Program-made: the position numbers and the translations under genes
Notes under the pieces: model-generated
What the model was told of the DNA's origin: nothing
Database searches by the model: none
Seen by the model: only the letters and a program-made list of their open reading frames with translations
DNA from: Phaeoceros laevis
Lineage: Eukaryota > Anthocerotophyta > Anthocerotopsida > Notothyladales
DNA: 28,608 bases
Reading direction: 5' to 3'
Assembly (NCBI GenBank): GCA_049999765.1
Contig: JBNGIQ010002828.1
Coordinates: 1-28,608, forward strand
In this document: one piece after another, positions 8,612 to 19,500 of the stretch
How the letters are laid out: each line of letters starts with the position of its first letter
Position numbering within the stretch: position 1 is the stretch's first letter

Positions 8612-10653
8612 TTTTTTCCCGAACCCGGTGATGGCAGTTCCTACCGCCGCTCTAGGCGCTGCTCAAGCCCAGCTTGCACACATGCTCCAACTGACACTTC
8701 CGGTCCCCCAACTGTGCCTGCGGAAAAAGGAGGGGTCACCAGGATTGAGAGTCGATTTCTTTACACTTTCACCACCTTTCTGAACGTGTACAGAGATCTA
8801 TGCAGAATTGAGCTGCAGCAGCTCATGAGCTGTTGAAACAGAAACAGCGAAACGGACGTCCTGGCGCTGCTCTCGAACGAGAACGTGATGCACAATCTCA
8901 CCATCAACGAGTCCCTCCAACATTGTTGATTGCCCAAGTCAGCTTACGACACATGGGAATCACGAACAAGAGAGAGGCACCCCTTCCACCCTGTGTGAAA
9001 GCGTTTGGGGCTTTCTGGCCGCGAGATGCTATCTGAGGGCTGGGACCGGTCCAGTTTCGCCGTTTTGTCACGTGGCTGCATGTCCCACTGTTATGGGAGA
9101 TCCACAAGCGGCCACATAGAATAGCAGAGGCCATTTCATTCGCGTTGTACATACTATGATACTACATACAGTGATCATCCCTCAGGCTGTCGGAGCGTGT
9201 GGACCAATTGGACCCACAGGCATGCAATAAATCATGGGCTTCTTCACTGGTTGGAGTAACTTGCTATTACAAGGAAATCCGCTGGAGGCTGGGCAATGTG
9301 CACATATCAAAGTTTTATCGTCTCATTATCTCGTATTTCCGTATTTCCTAATCCAGAACCGCACCATCTCAAAATCGTGTGAAATGTATTCTTCCACCTT
9401 GTTTGTTCAAGGGCCGAGCCGCCCAAGGTGAGCTTCTTTTTTCGGCACCTGGTTTGAAACCAAACTAGGATCTTCCCCCAGATTGCTATTAAACTCATCG
9501 TTTCGCCAATTTTGCCACATGGGCTTGTCGTTTAGCTCGGTGCTGTCATTGCTGTGACTCTGTGTAAGACCAGTTTTCTGGTCAGCAACACGAGTGACGA
9601 GACTGATCACCGGATTTAGAGGGGTCTGATGAGGTCTTCTCACCAAGGAACTCTCTCCAGCTGGTGGTAGGCGCGGTTCAGTCAACTATACTGTGATGGC
9701 TGACTGTGATGACTGACTGTGAGAGGAATGCCGCCCACAAGACTGTCGCGAGGCGGCGTGTCTGCCCAATATGCTCCCAGACCAAGCTGGCGGATATGTG
9801 AGCTGGCGCCGAGAGACGTCTGCTAATCTGCTAATCCTTTTCGCAAGCCGGCGGAAAACATACAGCGTATTATTGGCAACGGCGTGGATGCTGCGATCAA
9901 GTGTATAGCCTGTCTCTGAATTGACCTGCATTGGATATCTCTTCCTCAGTAGCGTCCAAAGCGATCAGGGCAACCACATTCTGCGCTGTGGGTTACGACA
10001 CGGAGATTGATCCCCTAGGCCTGCTGTTATTTGGGGAGCGGCCGGCTCAGGCCTGTCCAGGCAGAGACCTCGTATCAGTTGAGAATTGCTGTGAGGTGTG
10101 GTGGAATTTTCATTGTGCATGTCGCTTAGCAGAACAATTGTGCTTAGGACCTTGATTTCTACGAGTGTTGAGATGGGCACACGTTTGGATATGCTAGGTG
10201 CGGACAGTATGCTGAGATGCCACAGGATTCACAGATACAAATCGATTTGGGTTGGTAATACAAATTGTGGAACCTGTACAGGTTTGGGTGATTTGGTGAT
10301 CAATCCAAATTTTATAAGCTGTGGGCGCTGTTGCCAGTGCCTGCAGCCCAGGTGGCGATTCCAGCTGTGAGGAATCTGCCGGATTCCGGTATTTGAATCC
10401 ACCTCATCCCTCAGCGAGTTCCAGCAGAGTACATTGGACAACAACCAGCGCTGGTTCGTTGCCAGGAGCGTTAGGCAGCTCTCACAAGTTGGTTGCCAAC
10501 CTCGACAGTTCTGGACACCGTAAATTTGGCGCCCGTTTGAACAGTGTTCTCATGACAGGTCCCATTCTGGTGGCCGTAGTGCCTGCTCAAGCATTTCCGG
10601 TCAAAGCAGCCACGAAGTAGAGTCCGGGACCCTCAAGAGGTGCCAAAGAGAAC
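8612..10653. other. 2-kb spacer between the CAT 5' end and the PTAC12 3' end
   Basis: It holds the CAT promoter and 5' UTR (high coordinates reading left) and the PTAC12 3' UTR. No open frame resembles a known family. A 20-bp near-palindrome lies at 8816-8835. A short imperfect repeat of GACTGTGATG-like units sits near 9695-9722, and a plus-strand AATAAA is at 9226-9231 with no matching gene. No transposon or RNA gene is recognisable. Confidence 0.6.
8816..8835. repeat. 20-bp near-perfect palindrome upstream of CAT
   Basis: CAGCAGCTCATGAGCTGTTG is its own reverse complement except for one mismatched pair. It overlaps a second short palindrome centred on CTGCAG. It lies about 205-225 bases upstream of the CAT start codon, in promoter or 5' UTR sequence. 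Confidence 0.7.
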
Positions 10654-13201
10654 TCACTCATCATCGTCATCCTCATCAACCACGTCTTCTGCGTCCACGT
10701 CAATGACAAAGTCTTCTTCCAGAGAAGACGTCACCACAGCCTGGCCTTTGGCCTTGCTGTCAAACAGACTTTTCACGGGCTCTTGCTTCACCTTGGCAGC
10801 AATCGGCCTCTGAGTATCCTCATCTCCTTCATCCTCGTCGTCATCCTCATCGTCTCCGTCATCCTGACATAGTCAACAGTAGCAGCTTAGCCAACCTGAG
10901 AGTTGGAGGCAGTCCCTATGAGGCATCGTAACGGACAGAAGGACATGTGCTCACCTTATCACCAATATCAACAGCGCCCGTCATTCCATCGTCATTATAT
11001 CCATCCTGCAAACGAGGAGGAGCAACATTCTGTGGGTTAGCAAACTTGCAGCCTCTTGCATAGTTAGGCACGTAAAGTTGGAAAACCTTCTGTACCAAGG
11101 ACCCTGAACCAACTTCAGAGAAAGAAAGACTCCACTATCCGCCCTCTCATGGCTATGTAGCCTTACCTCTTGATCCTCAAGCTTCTCCTGGTCCTGCATT
11201 TGCTGTAGCTCCTCTTGTGTGATCAACCTCCCGGCCTGTGATTCACCTCGAGCAGAAAGCAATGAGCTACTTGCCTCTACTTTGACAATAGATCCGGATT
11301 TCCTATACCAGTATTGACGGGGCAACATATTTCCCTTACCCGTCTGATCATCTCCACGATGCTAGGTGTTGGTTCGTGAAAATTTGCCCCCCTGTAATCA
11401 GCAACAGCATTTGGATCCTGCTCATAGTTGATGGTTGGATACACAGGGTCACCCCCGTAAACTGCACACCGATTGCAAATGTCAACAGATAGGAATGTAA
11501 AAGTATGGCCAGCCCAGACCAGAGGCAGACAACGTCTATCAGCTTAGTGGGTGCGTACCATTCTTTTTCTGATCAGACCGCATCCGCATTATGAGAGGGT
11601 CACGACGTATCCGGACATCAGTGCCCATCATGATCCGGTACTCCTCACGAGTCTGGTGGCTGAACATTTTCAGAAGCTGCTTGATCACATCCTCTCCGGT
11701 TTCTTCGTAATGCTTCTGAACAGCTTCCAAAGAGGTGTCCTTTTTCCAAGCCTTCACCCATTCCGAGAAATATGCCATAGGGCCGATTTCATTTTTTCTC
11801 TTCTCCTCGTCCTCCAATCTGGGGATGAAAGCGGTCCAGACAACAAACATCAAAAACTTATCCAGATTAACCCACCCTGGCAATAGAGGGTCCACAACCT
11901 ATCATCAAACACAAGTGACACTCCTACTGAGAGCCAGTACCGCTTTTCCTTATATACATGCTTCCGCGCACGCGCAAGTGTAGCTTCAGCTATGGTGGGC
12001 TTCTCACCAAAAAGTTTGATCTGCCCAGTTTCGGCCATTGCAGCTGCCATCACCTGCAGGATGCAAGACCCCACATTAGCCCATCACACAGACACTCACT
12101 TTTGAAGATTCTTTTCCTTTGCAGGCAGTGTTGGAAACTCACTGTAAAAACACTATCACAGCCGAACACGGAATTTTATTTGAGCAAGAACACTCTCACA
12201 GTGTCAGAATCTCCCATACGCTGCTGCCATGCACTCCACGGTTCGTGCCCAGGGGGTGGTCGCCGCCAATTCCACCATAGCTCATCGTTCTTAAGAGGAC
12301 TACCTGAATCTGGGTAGATCAAATGCTTCATTTGCTCGCCGAGTTCCGCGGGGTCCCGCTCACGCAGCATGAGTTGATTGTCCTCAGGTCCTGGTTCGGA
12401 CTGATCGTCTTCAGGGTCTAGCTGTACCTGACTATCCTCAGGCCCAAGCTGCGGCTGACTGTCCTCAATTTTTATGTCAAACTTCCTACCCCGCCTCCTG
12501 CTTGCGACCACTGATTCACCACCAGTGGCATACCCCAGGCCATCCTCTCGATGACTGTCACCTCCTACTTCTTCCTCCTTCGCCTGTCCCACACCCTGCT
12601 CGGCTTGCTCTTCCTCCTTCTCGTCATCAGAATCCTCAAGATACGCATTAGGCAGTCTCCCATTAACTACCACGGACTGGTCAACCAGCAATCCTGCGGC
12701 CGCCATTCGAGATTCCCCTGCTGCAACACGAGCTAGCTGAGCGCCAGCTCGGGCATCCTCAGCTGCCTTTTTCCTCCTTGACGTCCGCGGTCGCCCTCGT
12801 TGCACAGTCTCAAGGGAGCCATTTCCCGAATCCTTCTTGGGTAACCTCTTCGGACGAGTCGCCTGTGATGACTTGACAACGCGCTGCATATCCTCGCCCC
12901 AGAACTGCATAGGCGCTATTGATGGTCGGGCACCATAGGTTGGAGCAGGTTCCCCGGTGTTGGGATCGACGTAGCTGGTGTAAGGCGGGGCTTCAGCATT
13001 TCCGTCCTTGAACAGCTCATCCTCGTTTCCGCACCTCACAATCAGCTGCCTCCCTCTAGATGCACCTCCGACATTTGTCGACACTATGATTCTCTGCTCC
13101 GCGAAGCGCCAGGAGAGGCTGCGAGCACCACGCACTCTTGGCTGGGACAAAAGCAAAGCGGGACCAATACGAGCTGCCGGCACTGGATGGCCAGTCTGCA
13201 T
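10654..13201 (-). CDS. PTAC12: Plastid transcriptionally active chromosome protein 12 / HEMERA (PAP5)
   Basis: Seven minus-strand exons: 13201-12200, 12053-11941, 11818-11559, 11461-11340, 11235-11167, 11005-10955, 10863-10654. All are in phase, giving 608 residues. The protein begins with a basic, Ser/Arg-rich transit-peptide-like segment ending near QLIVRC. It continues with SYVDPNTGEPAPTYGARPSI, a Lys/Arg-rich stretch, an acidic linker with four 9-residue repeats, WWNWRRPPPGHEPWSAWQQR, and AMAETGQIKLFG. The most conserved blocks are EIGPMAYFSEWVKAWKKDTS, MFSHQTREEYRIMMGTD and YGGDPVYPTINYEQDP. VDIGDK and a very acidic C-terminus close it. Family members are PEP-associated proteins in plastid nucleoids and also act in nuclear phytochrome signalling. 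The Arabidopsis protein is about 80 residues shorter, and its C-terminal activation segment is not recognisably copied here. The ATG at 13201 was chosen because it starts the transit peptide; an in-frame GTG lies 7 codons earlier. Confidence 0.94.
12381..12488 (-). repeat. Four 27-bp tandem repeats coding a 9-residue acidic unit in PTAC12
   Basis: TCCTCAG-like cores recur at 12381, 12408, 12435 and 12462, a spacing of exactly 27 bases. In the protein this gives EDSQPQLGP, EDSQVQLDP, EDDQSEPGP and EDNQLMLRE. The repeat preserves the reading frame and lies in the poorly conserved linker before the first conserved block. Confidence 0.9.
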
Positions 13202-13528
13202 CGTTGCGGGGCAGCTCGGCACACCACTTTCACAGATCCGAACTCGTTCCTGCGACCGTCATGACTGTGCTCCGCTCCCGCCTTGGAGGAAGGACTAAAG
13301 CCCTCTGTAGGGTTTTTCAATCGTTACAGCCCACAGGCCTTCAGCAGACAAGGCAAAGAATAGCCCATTACCTACCAGGCTACCAGGTGCTCACTTGTGT
13401 GAATGGCGATTATCGCAAGCTAAGTCTTCCCGCCTTCAGCATCACAAATGCGTGACCTTCAGCAAACCCTGGCCAAATCTGGTCGCAGGGTAGGACCACT
13501 TCGGCGTCCGCTTCTGTGAGCTGCGGCC
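13202..13528. promoter_or_regulatory. Divergent promoter shared by PTAC12 (-) and NUP205 (+)
   Basis: The two start codons face away from each other across 327 bases, so both 5' UTRs and core promoters must fit here or overlap neighbouring exons. An 11-bp palindrome GCGATTATCGC (13406-13416) contains a GATAA/I-box-like core, and a TTCCCGCC motif near 13428-13435 resembles an E2F-type site. No TATA box is evident. The motifs are suggestive only. Confidence 0.6.
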
Positions 13529-16500
13529 ATGGTATCCTACAGGCAGCTCCAGGCTGCGGTGGAGGCGGCTTTAGCCGCCCCACGCCTGTCCCCTCAAAAC
13601 CGAGCCGAGCTCACTCACCTGCTCCATATCTGCCTCCCCGATTTCCAGTCTTTCCTGCAGTTTCCGGTGAGCTGCTTCTGTTGCTAATCTGTTTTTTGGT
13701 CAACGGCTGGTCGTCTGACTTGTGAGGTTGGTGCCTGCAATGTTGTCCTTGCCATGCCGTCTGCCCTTCGCAGTTCGACCGATGTGTGCGCTTGTATGAG
13801 GCTCACGTGTATCGTCCCCTGGTAGTACCTGCTTTTGTTCATTAGTGGAAAATTCGTTCGTTTCCGGATTTTGGCCTCTCAGGTACAACATTGTCGAGGT
13901 CCTCTGATGTTTGTAACATATCCCGCAGCTTACTCCCAAGCTGGTACTCTCAGTCAGGGAAATCTACTTGCAGAATTTGGAGGCTTTTTCTGCTGTAGGT
14001 CAGGGTTTCACGTCTAAAGAAATTGCCGCAACATCGGACTTTACAGTGGTCAGACAGACTGAAATACAGGAACTTGTGGTTTCCTTCCTTGCAAGTATCT
14101 TGATGTAACGACATGTCTGGCCGACTTTGCCTTTAGCTTTGTCCTCGGTGCATTGACATTATGTCACCGTAACTTGCCTATGGTAGACTTGATTGCGGGA
14201 ATTTGGTGGCTGTTGTTACCGACCATGTCTGTCAAAAGTGACTGCAGGTCCCAGCTCTGTCTTGTTGCTACTATCATTTGCTCAGCATTGTCCTTTGCAT
14301 TGTCATTCTTGTACTCACCAAGACTTTGTTTAGCTTGACCGTCCAGATGTGTTCAGAGCCATAGTGATCATCAGAACTGACCAACCCCTTGGACGGTGCC
14401 TGTAGGCTCCAAAAACTGAAGATAGGTCACAAGTTGTTTCTAAAGAGGTCAAACTGCCCGATGCCCCCCCAACAACACTTGACAATCAGGATGCACAAAT
14501 TGTATGTATCAACCGCAACCCGGATACATTATGGGACTTTTCTTTCTTGGTTCTGGATGGGATATCTACGTTGCTTTTTCTGCGTCCAACTACTTACAGT
14601 ATACTGTGGGCCTTAGGCTCTCAAGCTCAGCGAAGATTTCCATCTTAATGAGGTTTACTGTGTGAGTCTTTTGGTGGCATCGCATCAAGAGGTACAGAAA
14701 TTTAAATAGAACGTTGGTGTCCATGCCTGTAATTGTCATTGAATTCCGTCAACACATGTATCTTTAGTTTTGCCCGTATTATTACGCTTTGCTTTGTATT
14801 TTGTGAGTCATGTTTTCAGTTAAACATGTTGCTTGGCGACAGTGGAATCACCTTGGTCGAGACCCTTTGGAGGTTCTGCGACTCACAGCTGGCCTATGGT
14901 TCACTGAGAGGAGAGCGCTGATCAACACTTTACTGCTGCTTCTTAGAGTAAGAGCAGCAAAACTGAAATCTTACAGGTTTTGGGGCTTGTGAACTTTTTT
15001 TCTCAAGTAGCTTACCTTTGCTGCCACGAGATGGTCTGTATGCGCACATTGTTAATCAGTTCTGGTGGTTTGACATAAGCAGACTGTAGTCCTGGACCAG
15101 GATCTCGATTCTGATTTTGTTGCAGACATTCGACAATACATTGAGGGCTTACTTGATTCTGGGCTGAGAAAAATGCTCATGCAATTGATCAAGGTACACT
15201 GACTACTGCGGTCAGCTAAACTGGAATCCAGGGTTCTTCTTTTATACGGTTGTGTAGTTCCCCTTTTCACACAGGTGTATAGAGTACCGGCCAGTCTCTA
15301 GGCACTATTTGATATGTTTGTTGTCCTCACTGAAGGAATTAAATCGGGATGAGCCAGCTGGGACAGGGGGGCCTGGGGTTGAGCCCTATGTTATGGATCC
15401 AAGAGGTGCCGTTGTTCCACGTCACGAGATTGCACAGAGGGAGAGATTGAATATCAGCCAGTGCCTTGTGTACACCTGTCTGATTGTTCGCATAAGTAGG
15501 GCCATGTCAAAATTAGTTGCTGTTGATTTCATTGCCTGCCTCTCCTATGGACCCGCAATCACATCAACCTGGGGTTCTATGTCTGCTTGCAGATGCACAA
15601 GAAGCAAAAGATCTGTATAACTTGCTCAAAGATACATCCATGGATGCAAGCATTTCAAAGGAGCCAGTGAAGCTACAGGTACCCCATTCTCACAGCTGAA
15701 TATGTTTTTCCTTGAGCCTGTGTTTTTCTACCTTGAAGCTGCATTTGGGGATTGCAGTGCATGTGTCTATGATCACTAAGCATTTGCAATCTCATGTTCA
15801 TCACTCCACCGTTTGCCACCACAGTTTTTTGGGCTAGATGTAGTTGGACTGACTACATTGCTAAAAGAGGACGTGTGCAACAAGGAAATCTGTTTAATTT
15901 TTCATGGGGTTCATGCAGACAGGGTACACTATCATGTTCAGCCTCTTGAACTCTTTCATGTCTGATTCTTTGGCCGGGGGAGTAGAGATGGGAGGAGCTG
16001 TTCTTGCACCAGACCTTCCTTTTCGACGGTGTTTCCACGAGTTGGTAACACTAATTTCACTCTACAAATAGATTTGGTTCTTAAGATGTCGTTCTAAATC
16101 TGACTAAGCTTTGTTGTAGATAAATGGATCAGGCCTTGATACAGTGACTGAGGGATTCACTGGAGTTATACGATTTGTCTGGGCTGTATTTTTGGTACTT
16201 ACAACTGGAATGGTAGCTGGTTCCACGGAGGATGAAGTGTGGGCCACTACATCTCTCAACCGCGCTTTTGAACATGATGTCTTCGGTTTTCTTTGCAACA
16301 GAGTTATAAGAACAGCTTCTTTTCAGGTCAGCGTTCCTTAGTTGTCTTATTCATTTTCAAGTCACGGTTGTCTATTGCTATGTTAGACTGTTGTGTACTT
16401 CTAACCTGGTAAAATGGCTATATGTAATCTATCAGAATGACGAAGACGACCTCCTCCTTATGTACAATATGTACTTGCACAAACTTTTAGTTGGTTTTCT

Positions 16501-19500
16501 GTCTCAACCGTTGGGCCGAGATAAGGTTCTTGAATTTATCTCTCTCCAATATCCTTCTCATTTGTGCCGTTCTCTCACATTTTTGCTACCAATGTAATTC
16601 GTATGGTTGCTAGAGAAACACACTTTTAACTTGTCGGCTTTGACTGTTTAGCTTTCTTCGCTGCTTCTTTGACTGCAGATTAGGGAGTTGAAAGAATTGG
16701 CAATGATGTCTGATTTTGACTTAGAGACAAGCACAACAACCATAGAGGAAGATGGAAGAGTCGAACAGCAGGCACTGCAGGCCCAAGGGAAACCATTTGT
16801 TTCGCTGCTGGAGCTTCTGGCTGAAGTGTACCAGGTTGAAACCCTGTCCTCTTTGCAGTACTCATTGTAGTGTATTGGCACAGCCAGGAGTTGCTTGCTT
16901 ATCTCTATGAACAAATGTGGTTACAGAGAGACCCAGAGCTTATGCGTGAGAATGAGGTCGTGTGGAACTTCGTTCGGTTTGCTGGGGAAGACCACACAAG
17001 CTACGTGACTTTGGTGGCTTTCTTGCACATGCTGACGGCCTTGGTATTGTTCTGAACTTACCTGAATATTGAGCAAATTTAAGTACTCCAGAGCCTTGTG
17101 TGAAGGCTCTATATGTTGGCACCTTTCTTATAGGCATCAAGTGAAGACGGTGCAAAGCGGGTTCACCAGCTGATGCAAAACAAATCAATGAGAACAGTGG
17201 GGTGGCATACATTATTCAATTCTCTCAATGTCTATGAGCAGCAGTTTAGGCAAATGAAGCAAAGTACTGGGGCACTACTGCCTTCCTTTCCGGAAGGTGA
17301 TGCGAGGGCATTGGAGGCATACTTGGGGGTCTTGAGGCAGGTATGATGTCCCTGGACGAGCAAGGTGCTGTGTCTATATCTGTGGAGAAGGTTTTGTCAA
17401 TCTTCTACCAAGTTCATCTGTTTCTGGGTTTTGGTGCTCTTGCAGGTTGTAGACGCAGGGAATGAGCTGGAACGAGCACAATGGTTTCCTGATATAGAGC
17501 CCCTGTTTAAGCTCTTGTCATATGAAAATGTGCCTCCTCGCTTGAAGGTATGTTATATCACAATGTTTGGTGTTTTGTTGGATACTATGTCCACCATCAG
17601 CTGTTTGTTATGCTTGCCGTGCTCAGGGAGCCCTGCGCGGTGCAATCACGTCATTTGTGCCTGTGTCACCGGTCCTCAAGGACAAGGTGTGGAGGTTCTG
17701 GGAGCAATATGATCTTCCTGTCATTCCTGCTCCACTGTCAGCTGATGGAAGTCATACTCAAGTTCAGACCAAGGTAAATGCAAGTCCTTTGAACTGTTTA
17801 GATAACCTCAGGTGGTAGAATAAGGGCTGCTTCGTGCAATGGTTATCCATTAGAACGATGTTTGTCATGTTCTGAATAGGTTCACGACATGGCCCTGGAG
17901 CTCAACGAGGTGGAAGCCAGGCAAGAAGAATATCCATCGACCCTATCTTACCTGGAGCTGCTGAATGTTCTGATTGCTAGTGACACAGAACACTCTGATA
18001 AAGGTCACAGGTAGGCAAATTTTTGCGCTCAGATTTGTATTCTCATGTTTAAAGTCAAGGAAGTGATTGAAGTTCCCTGCTGGATTACAACCTGCTGTTC
18101 TCGCTTGACCCCAGGTATATTGGGATATTTCGGTTCGTCCGTGATCAGGTGTTCGCCTCATATTTGCAGAGAGCTTATGCAGACCCTGTAGAGAAATGGC
18201 AGCTAGTAGTTGCCGCACTCCGGCATTTTCAAACGTGAGGGTACTACTCTAGCCTCCTTGGTGGTCTTGTCTTTTGAATGCTCTCATTGTTACAGGCTAG
18301 TTTTGAACATGAGAAAAATATTCTGTAGAGTAGCCATACTCCTTGTTGATGCATGGGATTGCAAGAAGGATGTATGCCACCTCTGAATGATGGCAGTGGC
18401 CTTCTTTTGTTTTCGATCGAGCTTTTTCCAATTGGGGTCTTGTTTCTGCTGATAGGATGTTGAGCATGTACCAGCTGACAGAAGAGGATATCCGCAATAG
18501 TGCTGATCATGCAATACAAACAAATGGTGGAAGTGGTACTGGAGTCCAAGTTGGAGTGGCTTCTCGCTTGAACTTACCTGCTGTGGAACTCATGAAGGTA
18601 CTTGGTTTCAAAATGATTGATAGCTCAGTGGGTACACTAAATGTGAAGGTGAGTTGATTTAGCCTCGAAAGTGTCTTGCAGGATTTTATGAGCGGAAAAG
18701 TTATTTTCAGGAATGTAATGGGCATCCTTATGTTGGGAACGAATGGCTTATTAGAAGAGCGTGCCACCCAGTTGTACGGCCCTTACTTGGAAGAAGCAGT
18801 GCAGCTTAGTCTGCAGCTCATTCTTCTTGCTCTGACAAAGGATAGCTTCGCTGCAGATTTTTGGCGTCCAGCATATCAGGCACGATTCTTTCCAGTTAAT
18901 TAGCTCTAGCTACACTGCTTTCAGTAGCTGGGACTTGCATAGCAGTGCTGGTTGCCAATGCCTGATCTTTTTTGTTACACAGCCTTTGGATGTTATATTG
19001 TCTCGTGATGGCCGGCAAATTGTAACACTTTTGGAGTATGTCCGCTATGAGCCCCAGCCTTTGATTCAGCAGTATTCCATACAGATTACAAGCATTTTGA
19101 GGTATGCATACTCATGCCTTTTTCTAGTCTGACAGTGGTAGGCCATTGTACTTGTTATTCTGGTTGTACTGAAGGACTGAGAAGGGTTTGCTCTGGTATG
19201 CCTTTGATTCCAGTCTTACTGACTTATGTACTGAATATGAGGGGGATGTAACGTGCAGTGCTCGCATACCCCAGCTGGTTTCCATTATTATGGAATCAGG
19301 TGCAGCTTCTTACATAGTAGAAGACTACGCAGCTTGTCTGGAATCTCGCATAAAGGACCTTGATGCAACTGAAAATCCTGAAGAGGATACTGGGTCTTTG
19401 ATATTGAGGGTTAGTGGTGTGAACGTTCTATCAATTGGTTTTACTCTGTTTTTCGACAAGTCTTGTTCTGTCTTGGTGCATATTTTATCGTATCTTATTG

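Noticed and set aside
9931-10155. A short plus-strand frame containing GERPAQACPGRDL, reminiscent of a cytochrome P450 haem-binding loop
   Set aside because: The spacing between Phe and Cys is one residue too long for the P450 signature, and no other P450 motif occurs nearby in any frame. Probably chance.
10321-10620. 99-codon plus-strand open frame between CAT and PTAC12
   Set aside because: No family resemblance, low-complexity Ser/Pro/Gly composition, and it opposes the expected PTAC12 3' UTR. Insufficient for a gene call.
13084-13320. Minus-strand open frame starting with an ATG upstream of PTAC12
   Set aside because: It is in a different frame from the PTAC12 coding sequence and overlaps its N-terminus. 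Without a splice it would bypass the transit peptide and conserved parts.
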